Source: Fen-1254 sp963778945
GTDB taxonomy: Bacteria > Bacteroidota > Ignavibacteria > UBA10030
DNA length: 64,000 nt
Reading direction: 5' to 3'
NCBI GenBank assembly: GCA_963778945.1
Contig: CAVZWL010000008.1
Span: 186,001 to 250,000, forward strand
Shown in pieces: positions 57,076 to 64,000 of the stretch (the first letter of the stretch is position 1; every line of letters starts with the position of its first letter). The notes beneath the pieces were generated by a model. It was not told the DNA's origin, searched no databases, and saw nothing but the letters and a program-made list of their open reading frames with translations. The position numbers were made by a program, and so were the translations under genes.

Positions 57076-59313
57076 CTATATCTTCAATCGCAGGCCTGCA
57101 TAGATCATTCTTCCGCTGATGGGTCCCCATACAAGCGAAGCATCAAAATATTGTGAACTTGGATGTTCCCAATCGAGAATCGGATTCGGCTGCATATAGT
57201 TAAAAATATTTTCTGCACCTGCGTACAAATCAAATCCATCAGAAAAGCTGCGAGTAATCTGAGCATTGACCAAACCGTATGACGGCGACATATCCGGCAT
57301 TTGCAATCCGGCTGGATTTGCTGCCGTCGAAGGAATGCGTTTCGGACCGAACCACTGCAGCGTCGCATCGTACATCATCTGTGATTCGCTGCTTTCATCT
57401 TTTTCCGTCGAATAGGAGAGGTTCACTAAGGCGCGATGCTGCGAGCTGAACGGGCGTTCCATCCAGTTTCCGTCGATGAGCTGCCGGACATCAAGGTATC
57501 TATATGCAGCACGCGTTTCGAAACGATCTAAGGGCTGCATATCAAGTTCTGCCTGCAAGCTGTTGGAATACGAACCGTTCGTTACTGAATAAAATCGAAC
57601 CTGCCGGGGATTTGCATCAAGATCGGCTACAACTTGCTGATCGAATTGTGTTCTATAAGCATCGAACGTCAATGTCGCTTCATGATAATTTACTTCGAAA
57701 TAATGCGTGACATTGAAACCGAAATTCCATGCCGATTCCTGTTTCAAACCATAGCCGAAAGATTCAGTCGGGATAATAACGGCAGTTCTCGCGCTTGCAA
57801 ATGCAGTTGCATTTTCGGTGAATATATTTGCCGTTCGGTATCCGCGGCCTGCAGACAAACGAAGGACCCAGTCCTGCTGAGGCGTATACCGGATGTGCAG
57901 GCGCGGCGTTACCATGGTTCCGTATGCGTTATGTTCATCGACACGAATTCCGCCGATCATCGATAGGTCCTCATTCGGGGAAAACGTATATTCGATAAAT
58001 TCTCCCGGGACGCGTTCAATTCGTTCGTATGGAATAAGGGCGAATGTTTCGTCAAACTGGTCAAATAAAAAACTTCCGCCGAATCGAAATTTGTGAATCC
58101 TGCCGATATCGTACTGGTATAAAATATTAAGGTAACCGGTTTCCTCATCGCCGCTATAAGCGCGCGAACCGAACAGCGAGGAATTGCGATAACGATTGAA
58201 CGACCATTGCACGCCCAGACTTTTGTAGTCGGGACTCGAGAAAACAAATCCCGTCTTGCCGAAGAGCCGTATTTGTTCGACATAGGTTTTATAGAGATAC
58301 GATTCGCCGGGTATCGCAACGGAATCGACAGTACCGCCTTGTTTGTGATCGTTCACGTATTGCGCTGCAATTTGACCCTGCAATCCGGAAGAATCGCTGT
58401 AGAAGAATCGCTGCAAAATATCGTACGTCGTAAACTTCGGCATGTCCAAAAAACGATCGTTATTTTCGTCAACTTCATGCTCTTGTGTGCTGACGTGGAG
58501 GAATGTTAACGATGAAAGATTATCATCTATAACACGGCGGAAATTGAGATTTCCTTCAAACCGCTGATCGAGGTTGCCGTAGAGATTTAAAAAAAGAGTT
58601 TTTTCCCGGGGATTTTGCGGCTTGCGCAGATCGACATCGATTTGGCCTGTGATCGATTCGTATCCGTTTGCAACGGAGCCGACTCCCTTTGAAACGTTAA
58701 TGTTTTCGATCCACGAACCGGGTATGAATGATAATCCGGTGTTTGAGGAGAGACCGCGAATAAACGGGAGGTTCTCCATTGTCGTTTGCGTATAAATACC
58801 GGAAAGCCCGAGCATCTCAATTTGTTTTGTGCCGGTGATTGCATCGGTAAACGAAACATCGATGGATGCATTCGTTTGGAAGCTTTCGGAAAGATTGCAG
58901 CAGGCCGCTTTGAATAATTCTTTGCTCGTCAGGATTTGAACGCTGTGTGTGTTTAAGTAATCCATAGGCGCTGAGCTTCGTTCGCCGACAACATTGACGT
59001 CCTGGGCGGCTTTTGTTTCTTCTCGAAGAAGTATCCGAATATTTCGCTGATGAGCAATGATCAATGTATCGCTTCGATAACCGATATGGCTTGCAATCAA
59101 TGTGCTGGATTGCGGCGAGAGCGGCAGGGAAAAACGGCCGCCCGTATCGGCAATTGTACCCGACGAAGTACTGAGCCAATAAATCTGTGTACCTGCGACC
59201 GGCGTTTCTTTTTGTTGTTCGTCTCGTTCCACGACTATTCCGCTCAGCGCTTGCTGGGCGCAAAGCGGAAAAGCTAGAAGAACGAGAACGATGATAGCAA
59301 ATATCGTTCTCAT
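57076..59313 (-). CDS. TonB-dependent outer-membrane receptor (predicted metal/copper type)
   Basis: The 745-residue protein has a signal peptide (ends PLCAQQ), a carboxypeptidase-like beta domain (about 22-95), a plug domain containing ELFKAACCNLSESFQTNAS and PFIRGLSSNTGLS, then a beta-barrel ending in the C-terminal ISGRMIYAGLRLKI. The CCNLSESF segment is typical of receptors found beside HMA and HYC_CC_PP proteins in Bacteroidota-type genomes. A metal (perhaps copper) cargo is inferred from that neighbourhood. Confidence 0.85.
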   Translation of the reverse strand: MRTIFAIIVLVLLAFPLCAQQALSGIVVERDEQQKETPVAGTQIYWLSTSSGTIADTGGRFSLPLSPQSSTLIASHIGYRSDTLIIAHQRNIRILLREETKAAQDVNVVGERSSAPMDYLNTHSVQILTSKELFKAACCNLSESFQTNASIDVSFTDAITGTKQIEMLGLSGIYTQTTMENLPFIRGLSSNTGLSFIPGSWIENINVSKGVGSVANGYESITGQIDVDLRKPQNPREKTLFLNLYGNLDQRFEGNLNFRRVIDDNLSSLTFLHVSTQEHEVDENNDRFLDMPKFTTYDILQRFFYSDSSGLQGQIAAQYVNDHKQGGTVDSVAIPGESYLYKTYVEQIRLFGKTGFVFSSPDYKSLGVQWSFNRYRNSSLFGSRAYSGDEETGYLNILYQYDIGRIHKFRFGGSFLFDQFDETFALIPYERIERVPGEFIEYTFSPNEDLSMIGGIRVDEHNAYGTMVTPRLHIRYTPQQDWVLRLSAGRGYRTANIFTENATAFASARTAVIIPTESFGYGLKQESAWNFGFNVTHYFEVNYHEATLTFDAYRTQFDQQVVADLDANPRQVRFYSVTNGSYSNSLQAELDMQPLDRFETRAAYRYLDVRQLIDGNWMERPFSSQHRALVNLSYSTEKDESSESQMMYDATLQWFGPKRIPSTAANPAGLQMPDMSPSYGLVNAQITRSFSDGFDLYAGAENIFNYMQPNPILDWEHPSSQYFDASLVWGPISGRMIYAGLRLKI

Positions 59314-59336
59314 AGAATTCTCCTTTTTGGAACGCG

Positions 59337-59678
59337 TTATTTTTTATCGGCGCGATAGAGACAGCACGGCGGAAGTTCGCTGTAGATGGAATCCGGCGTC
59401 TTATATTTTTCCGTATCATGCCCTGCTAAAGCAATGCGATGTTCAAGGGAATCCAGAGAAATAAGAGAAGGAATGTACGCAAGAGTCAGGGATTTGGATT
59501 TTTTATCCCATTTGGCAAACTTTACGCCTTTGATTTTGAGAGCGGATTCGATTCTGGCTTTGCATTGATTGCAATTGCCGGAAACCGCAATGTTCACCTG
59601 CAACACGGCGTTATCTTGAGTGACAGAAGTAAATGTAAAAATTATGATAAGTGCGATGACTGCTAATATCGTTTTCAT
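59337..59678 (-). CDS. Secreted heavy-metal-associated (HMA) domain protein
   Basis: 113 residues with a signal peptide (AVIALIIIFTFTSVTQ). An HMA domain follows, with the CxxC metal site in GNCNQCKARIESAL and the DSLEHRIALAGHDTEKYKTP end. The tail carries an LPPCCLYR motif common in this protein type. It probably binds soft metal in the periplasm. It lies 23 bases upstream of the TonB receptor on the same strand, forming an operon. Confidence 0.85.
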   Translation of the reverse strand: MKTILAVIALIIIFTFTSVTQDNAVLQVNIAVSGNCNQCKARIESALKIKGVKFAKWDKKSKSLTLAYIPSLISLDSLEHRIALAGHDTEKYKTPDSIYSELPPCCLYRADKK

Positions 59679-59761
59679 GATTATATCCTCGTTTAATATT
59701 CGTCAATGATTGAACCGTGCACGCCATGTACAGGTTGTAAATCAGGGAAAGAGGGATATTC

Positions 59762-60142
59762 TCACACCAGCATGGTGCAATTGAGGATATAGATGGGCGA
59801 GTTACCGGGCGGTGAATCGCCGGACGAAATCAAATGAACGATTCGTGCATCGATGTTTGGCAGCGCGAGCGGCTGAAATTCGATGAACTGTTGAATATCG
59901 AGAGCCGGCAAAGTCCATGATGCAGCGGCAATCTGGTTGTCCTGGATTTGAATAATGCGAAGTTCTGTTCTGCAGCAGCTCTTTTGTTGCGTGCTGCCGC
60001 AACAGCATGGATTTTCCGAAGAAGAGACGGGAAAGATGTCAATGGAGTCTATGGTATGACCGCAAAAATGCACCAATGTCGTTATACCGATGATAACGAC
60101 AATATATAAACCGATAAACGATATGGAAAGAATTTGTTTCAT
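59762..60142 (-). CDS. HYC_CC_PP-family protein
   Basis: 126 residues, with one N-terminal hydrophobic segment (SFIGLYIVVIIGITTLVHFCGH). The family pattern is present: HFCG, then ENPCCCGSTQQKSCC, then DSPPG near the end. These Bacteroidota-type proteins are commonly found with HMA and TonB genes and are thought to serve metal handling. It is the first gene of the predicted metal operon. ATG 60142 is used, not the upstream ATG at 60175. Confidence 0.75.
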   Translation of the reverse strand: MKQILSISFIGLYIVVIIGITTLVHFCGHTIDSIDIFPVSSSENPCCCGSTQQKSCCRTELRIIQIQDNQIAAASWTLPALDIQQFIEFQPLALPNIDARIVHLISSGDSPPGNSPIYILNCTMLV

Positions 60143-60410
60143 TTTTTTTCCGGCACAAGGAAAATACATTTCCAAAGTACCTTGCTGCCTTATAATATAG
60201 AGAAATTATTGAGATATGCTGCAAAAATCTACGCAATAAGCCGTTTTCACCTGAATTTGCGGTTATTTTATTGTTTATGAGACTCATCAAGCATAAGCCA
60301 GAAATTGGTACATACGGATTTACGATTAAGTAAAACCGGACTCGATGCTGCTGAGTTTCGGAACCTCATGCTATTTCTATAAACACGACCATGAGCAAGA
60401 AACAAATACC

Positions 60411-60563
60411 ACCTTGCGAAGGTAGGGAAAACAATACACCTTGGAGGGTAGGGACCTTCGCAAGGTGGTGCCTCGAAAACCAAGATGCAGGACGCTTATT
60501 CAAAACTCACCTTCGCAAGGTGGTGCCTCGAAAACCAGGATGCAGGACACTTATTCAAAACTC
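60411..60563. repeat. ACCTT-NNN-AAGGT palindromes and a 55-bp tandem repeat
   Basis: ACCTTGCGAAGGT at 60411-60423; ACCTTCGCAAGGT at 60454-60466 and 60509-60521. The latter two head 55-bp direct repeats (60454-60508 and 60509-60563) differing at two positions. This fills much of the gene-free gap 60143-60723; the rest (60143-60410 and 60564-60723) shows nothing recognisable. Confidence 0.75.
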
Positions 60564-60723
60564 AATCCTTTTATTCTTCAGAAAATGATGAAAAAGAAAA
60601 TCCATACTATCGTCACATAGGCCGATCCTTTACATCGGTATCTCCTCAAGAAGGATTCTCCTGCTCCTTAATTTATGGTCATCTATATTTACGACGCAAC
60701 ACATCAGTGATAGGAACAGCCGC

Positions 60724-61773
60724 TTACAAAGGAGCGCTAAAATATCTTTCTTTCAACCATAAGGAAACATTCACCAAACCGATAAGAACAGGCACCTCGA
60801 CCAGCGGGCCGATAACTGCTGCAAATGCAACGCCGGAGTTAATGCCGAAAACTGAGATCGAGACTGCTATGGCTAACTCAAAGTTATTGCTTGCAGCGGT
60901 AAATGATAGTGTTGCGGACTTTGCATAATCGGCTCCCGCCTTCTTTGCAAAAAAGAATGAAATGAAAAACATCAAGACGAAGTATACAACAAGAGGAATG
61001 GCAATGCGTAATACATCCATGGGAATTTTAACAATATATCCGCCTTTCAGCGAAAACATAACCACAATCGTAAATAAGAGCGCAATAAATGTCACCGGCG
61101 AGATTTTAGGAATGAATTTCTGTTCGTACCATTGCTTTCCTTTAAGCCGCAGCATTGTGAATCTGGTTATTATTCCTGCAAAGAAAGGAATGCCAAGATA
61201 AATAAAGACGCTTTGAGCTATCTGTGCGATTGTAATATCCACCGCAAATGTCCGCAACCCCATCCATGACGGAATGACCGTCAGAAACACATATGCGTAG
61301 ACAGAAAAAAACAGCACTTGAAATATTGAATTAAACGCAACAAGTCCGGCAGCATATTCCGTATCTCCTTTTGCCAGATCGTTCCATACTATGACCATGG
61401 CGATGCAGCGGGCAAGTCCGATGATGATCAGTCCCGCCATATATTCCGGATATCCGCGGAGAAAAATAATCGCGAGAACAAACATCATCACCGGTCCGAC
61501 AAGCCAGTTTTGGACGAGTGAAAGCGCAAGCACTTTCGTGTTTTTGAACACATCCCCGAGTTCTTCATACTTTACTTTTGCCAGCGGGGGATACATCATC
61601 AGAATCAAACCAACCGCGATGGGAATGTTGGTTGTGCCGGACTGAAAGGTACTCCAGAAGCCCGCAAGAGCCGGGAAGAGATATCCCGACAGCACGCCAA
61701 AGACCATTGCAAGAAATATCCAGAGTGTCAAATAGCGGTCAGCGAATGAAAGCCGCTTTATTGCATTTTGCAT
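60724..61773 (-). CDS. acr3: Arsenite efflux transporter, ACR3 family
   Basis: 349 residues with ten membrane helices. Landmarks are LWIFLAMVFGVLSGYLFP near the start, IGLARCIAMVIVWNDLAKGD (with the conserved Cys of helix 4) and SFTAASNNFELAIAVSISVFG. It pumps arsenite from the cell. It is downstream of arsC, nine bases away, on the same strand, forming an ars operon. Confidence 0.92.
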   Translation of the reverse strand: MQNAIKRLSFADRYLTLWIFLAMVFGVLSGYLFPALAGFWSTFQSGTTNIPIAVGLILMMYPPLAKVKYEELGDVFKNTKVLALSLVQNWLVGPVMMFVLAIIFLRGYPEYMAGLIIIGLARCIAMVIVWNDLAKGDTEYAAGLVAFNSIFQVLFFSVYAYVFLTVIPSWMGLRTFAVDITIAQIAQSVFIYLGIPFFAGIITRFTMLRLKGKQWYEQKFIPKISPVTFIALLFTIVVMFSLKGGYIVKIPMDVLRIAIPLVVYFVLMFFISFFFAKKAGADYAKSATLSFTAASNNFELAIAVSISVFGINSGVAFAAVIGPLVEVPVLIGLVNVSLWLKERYFSAPL

Positions 61774-61782
61774 CTCATATCC

Positions 61783-62226
61783 TCAATTCAGTCCTGATGA
61801 TTTTGGCTCTGAGAGCCATTTTTCGATTTGATTTTTTATTTGATTGCGAATATCTATTGTCTTGTGGAGCTTCTCTTCGTATGTCCCTTGCAGAGTTGAA
61901 GGATCGGAAAAGCCCCAGTGAAGCTTCTTTGCAATGCCCGGGAATAACGGGCATCGCTCACTATTGGCTTCATCGCAGACTGTGATGACGTAATTGAATC
62001 GTCGTCCTTGTTTGTACAGATCAAATACGTCTTGCGTCTTCTTTTGGGAAATATCAATTCCCATATCTTTCATTGCTTCGACGGCAAGAGGATTGAGTTT
62101 CCCCGGCTCAAGCCCGGCACTTTCAGCAATAAACCGATCTCCTGCAAGATGATTCAGAAGCGCTTCGGCCATTTGACTTCTCGCGCTATTATGAATGCAA
62201 ACGAATAATACTTTCTCTTTCTCCAT
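61783..62226 (-). CDS. arsC: Arsenate reductase (thioredoxin-coupled, LMW phosphatase type)
   Basis: 147 residues. The P-loop catalytic motif is VCIHNSARSQMAEALL (CX5R), as in the Bacillus/Staphylococcus-type ArsC, with further cysteines in VCDEANSERCPLFPG. It reduces arsenate to arsenite for export by ACR3. Confidence 0.92.
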   Translation of the reverse strand: MEKEKVLFVCIHNSARSQMAEALLNHLAGDRFIAESAGLEPGKLNPLAVEAMKDMGIDISQKKTQDVFDLYKQGRRFNYVITVCDEANSERCPLFPGIAKKLHWGFSDPSTLQGTYEEKLHKTIDIRNQIKNQIEKWLSEPKSSGLN

Positions 62227-62364
62227 GGTATCTCCTTGATGATTTTTCTATTCCTGTCAATTAGATTCCTTTTCGCCATATTAATATAATGGGAGCAGCC
62301 CATGGAGAGAAGTTACCTTATTGTTATATTTTCTCAGCATGTTCTTGATGTTCAAGATTATCAC

Positions 62365-62476
62365 TGTAGTCCCGAAAATATCTTCGATATTTCCGGGATG
62401 ACCGCGGAGGGTTCCCGACGTCAGCCTGCCCGCCGAAGGAGGGTATGCCCGCCGAAGGAGGGTGCCGTCGGCTACA
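62365..62476. repeat. Dispersed intergenic element with TGTAGTCC/CGGCTACA ends
   Basis: 112 bp. It shares GAAAATATC...TTTCCGGGATGACCGCGG with the middle of the element at 7742, and has two copies of GCCCGCCGAAGGAGGGT in tandem. It separates arsC from the nitroreductase gene. Confidence 0.7.
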
Positions 62477-62512
62477 AAAACAATGGTATATTAAAATACA
62501 CTGGGTTACAAA

Positions 62513-63412
62513 TTATTTTTCCTTCGCTGTCCAGGTGGCAGAATATTCTGCGCCGTAAGGTGTTTGAAGTTTCGGATCATCAAGAACCCATCTGCCGTTC
62601 AAGCCGAGTTCCCGTGCAGCAAGCTCGAAGTGGCACATGGCAATACCCATATCGACACGCTGCAGATCGGCAAGGCGGAGAATGTTAAACAACATCGTTC
62701 CCTTGCCGTATCCTTTTGTCCTCTGAAGATAAAAATGCCATGCATCATCGATTCGAACGATGCGCCAGGGCTGTTTGTTGGAAGCAGAGGGAGCCCAGCG
62801 GACCATTTCCAGCGGTTCGGCATATTCACCGGCAGCATCGGTTGTTAGTATGTTGCCGAATGCACCTGCAAAGAATAAAAATTCCATCGGCAGACGCCGG
62901 GCGCCGCTTAAATATTTCCGGATCTGTCCGTCTCTTGCCCTTTTATCCTCGCCATATCCGATAGAAACAACGGCAGGAATCGTTTCCTTTTCGCGTAAAG
63001 ATATTTTCTTTGCAAAACTGCTCTTTGTAAATGAACCGCCGAGCCAGCATGTTCCTAAACCGATATCGGTCGCTGAAAGAATCGCAAGCTCCAGGAGATA
63101 TCCGTAATCTTCAAGATTCTTCGATCCTTGCTCAAGCGCGCCGATGATAAATCCCGCCGGATTCTTGATAAAACCGTAAGTGCCGAGTCCCTTCAAAGAC
63201 TGCCTGTCGTCCTGAGCGGCTGCAACGAGTTCAAACCGCGCATGTGTTCCAAAAGGACCGGCCTGCAGCATCTCTAAGGAATTCATCAGTTCTTCTTGAT
63301 GCTTTTCCTGAACCGGCTTATCTATGTAAGAACGGCAGGAATAACGCTGTCTTATAATTTCACGAATGGCTGCGGTATCTTTTTCTGCTGCCTGGCGATA
63401 GAAGATGTTCAT
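62513..63412 (-). CDS. Nitroreductase-family protein (TM1586-like)
   Basis: The 299-residue protein has the FMN-binding nitroreductase features: RQRYSCRSYIDKPV (the RxS-type start), the middle segment LGTCWLGGSF and, in the second half, MVRWAPSASNKQPWRIVRID. The doubled arrangement matches the TM1586 type. It overlaps arsM by four bases, so the two are co-translated. A role in arsenic or other redox stress is inferred from position only. Confidence 0.8.
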   Translation of the reverse strand: MNIFYRQAAEKDTAAIREIIRQRYSCRSYIDKPVQEKHQEELMNSLEMLQAGPFGTHARFELVAAAQDDRQSLKGLGTYGFIKNPAGFIIGALEQGSKNLEDYGYLLELAILSATDIGLGTCWLGGSFTKSSFAKKISLREKETIPAVVSIGYGEDKRARDGQIRKYLSGARRLPMEFLFFAGAFGNILTTDAAGEYAEPLEMVRWAPSASNKQPWRIVRIDDAWHFYLQRTKGYGKGTMLFNILRLADLQRVDMGIAMCHFELAARELGLNGRWVLDDPKLQTPYGAEYSATWTAKEK

Positions 63413-64000
63413 GGTTTTTCTGCATAGACCGTTATGCTGAATATTCCGACATGACTATTTTTATAATCCCGCAATTGATCGGCTGTAAGAAATTTTGCAA
63501 GGATCTCGTTAGGAATATCTATTTTTCTATCTTTTTGAATCGTGATATTGGCAAAACCGGCTTCCTTGATAATCCGCAGATATTCTTCCTTTTGAACAGC
63601 ACCTGAAATACATCCGGCGTATAAGGCAGCTTCTTTTTTGAGATCATCCGAAAGTTCACCCTGCAGAACGATATCTGAAATACTGAAATGCCCGCCGCGT
63701 TTTATGATTCGAAATGCTTCGGAAAATGCTTTTTGTTTATTCGGCACCAGATTCATGACGCAATTACTCACGACAACATCTGCGGTATTTTCTTCGATGG
63801 GCATGTTGTCTATATCGCCCAGGCGAAATTCTACATTTTTAAAGCCGAGCTTTTCTGCATTCGTGCGTGCCTTTGCAATCATTGCTTCCGTCATGTCAAT
63901 GCCGATAACTCGGCCGGATTCGCCGGCTATGGAACGTGCGATAAAGCAGTCATTGCCTGCTCCGGAACCGAGATCAACGACCGTATCACCCGGTTTGATC
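63409..64000 (-). CDS. arsM: Arsenite methyltransferase (partial, runs off window end)
   Basis: 197 residues seen, open at the window edge. The SAM-binding motif VVDLGSGAGNDCFIARS and the ArsM signature SNCVMNLVPNKQKAF followed by GGHFSISDIV are present. Conserved cysteines for arsenite are in GNDC, SNCV and AGCISGA. ArsM methylates arsenite; together with ArsC and ACR3 this completes an arsenic-resistance group. The missing end is the N-terminus. Confidence 0.9.
   Translation of the reverse strand, partial: IKPGDTVVDLGSGAGNDCFIARSIAGESGRVIGIDMTEAMIAKARTNAEKLGFKNVEFRLGDIDNMPIEENTADVVVSNCVMNLVPNKQKAFSEAFRIIKRGGHFSISDIVLQGELSDDLKKEAALYAGCISGAVQKEEYLRIIKEAGFANITIQKDRKIDIPNEILAKFLTADQLRDYKNSHVGIFSITVYAEKP

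Noticed and set aside
60391..60928. Plus-strand open frames across the 55-bp repeats
   Set aside because: They are made of repeat units and the antisense of the ACR3 gene.

Overview
The window carries a bacterial chromosomal replication origin and its classic gene neighbourhood, then about 37 kb of accessory genes. Two surface proteins end in, or can be joined to, a type IX secretion (T9SS) sorting domain with the 'NYPNPFNPSTTI' signature. Together with a TonB-dependent receptor and a HYC_CC_PP-type protein, this points to the Bacteroidota/Chlorobiota/Ignavibacteriota (FCB) group, probably an Ignavibacteria- or Kryptonia-like lineage. That assignment is inferred from motifs; no rRNA or tRNA gene was seen.

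Layout. 1-16.9 kb is entirely minus strand: a partial DUF4143-type ATPase, recQ, a SWIM-protein/SNF2-helicase pair, a DUF2461 gene, murQ, and the origin-proximal block rsmG, mnmG, mnmE, yidC, yidD, rnpA, rpmH. 17.0-26.4 kb is plus strand: dnaA, oriC, dnaN, recF, dciA, gyrB, gyrA. The dnaA-dnaN gap holds two perfect DnaA boxes followed by six DnaA-trios, and two perfect ParB-binding parS sites lie 6-8 kb away, beside mnmE/mnmG and rsmG. 26.4-40.3 kb holds a glycosyltransferase/polysaccharide deacetylase fusion, a coiled-coil response regulator, a divergent NRAMP transporter with an MgtE-N/CBS partner, ilvE, a putative metalloprotease, rarD, a TPR protein, an acetyltransferase-like gene and the glnB-amtB operon. 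40.4-48.2 kb encodes two very large exported proteins: one with three cohesin-like modules, the other a repeat beta-helix protein with a dockerin, a cohesin and a T9SS tail. 49.6-56.8 kb has small lipoproteins and membrane proteins, a HAD hydrolase, a lipoprotein AGE epimerase, a T9SS-tail remnant and gamma-glutamyltransferase. 56.8-60.1 kb is a predicted metal-uptake group (TonB receptor, HMA protein, HYC_CC_PP protein). 60.7-64 kb is an arsenic group (ACR3, arsC, a nitroreductase, arsM).

Two points cut across the window. First, six long genes (recQ, rsmG, the glycosyltransferase fusion, the CBS protein and both cohesin proteins) are each split by one single-nucleotide frame break. In every case the two halves rejoin into a full-length family member, so sequence or assembly errors are the simplest explanation. 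Second, two families of short intergenic palindromic repeats are scattered through the window: elements of about 110-125 bp bounded by TGTAGYCN/CGGCTANA, and ACCTT-NNN-AAGGT palindromes.

The best candidate for an undescribed system is the adjacent cohesin and dockerin pair, which looks like a T9SS-exported, cellulosome-like surface assembly built on a calcium-loop beta-helix scaffold.
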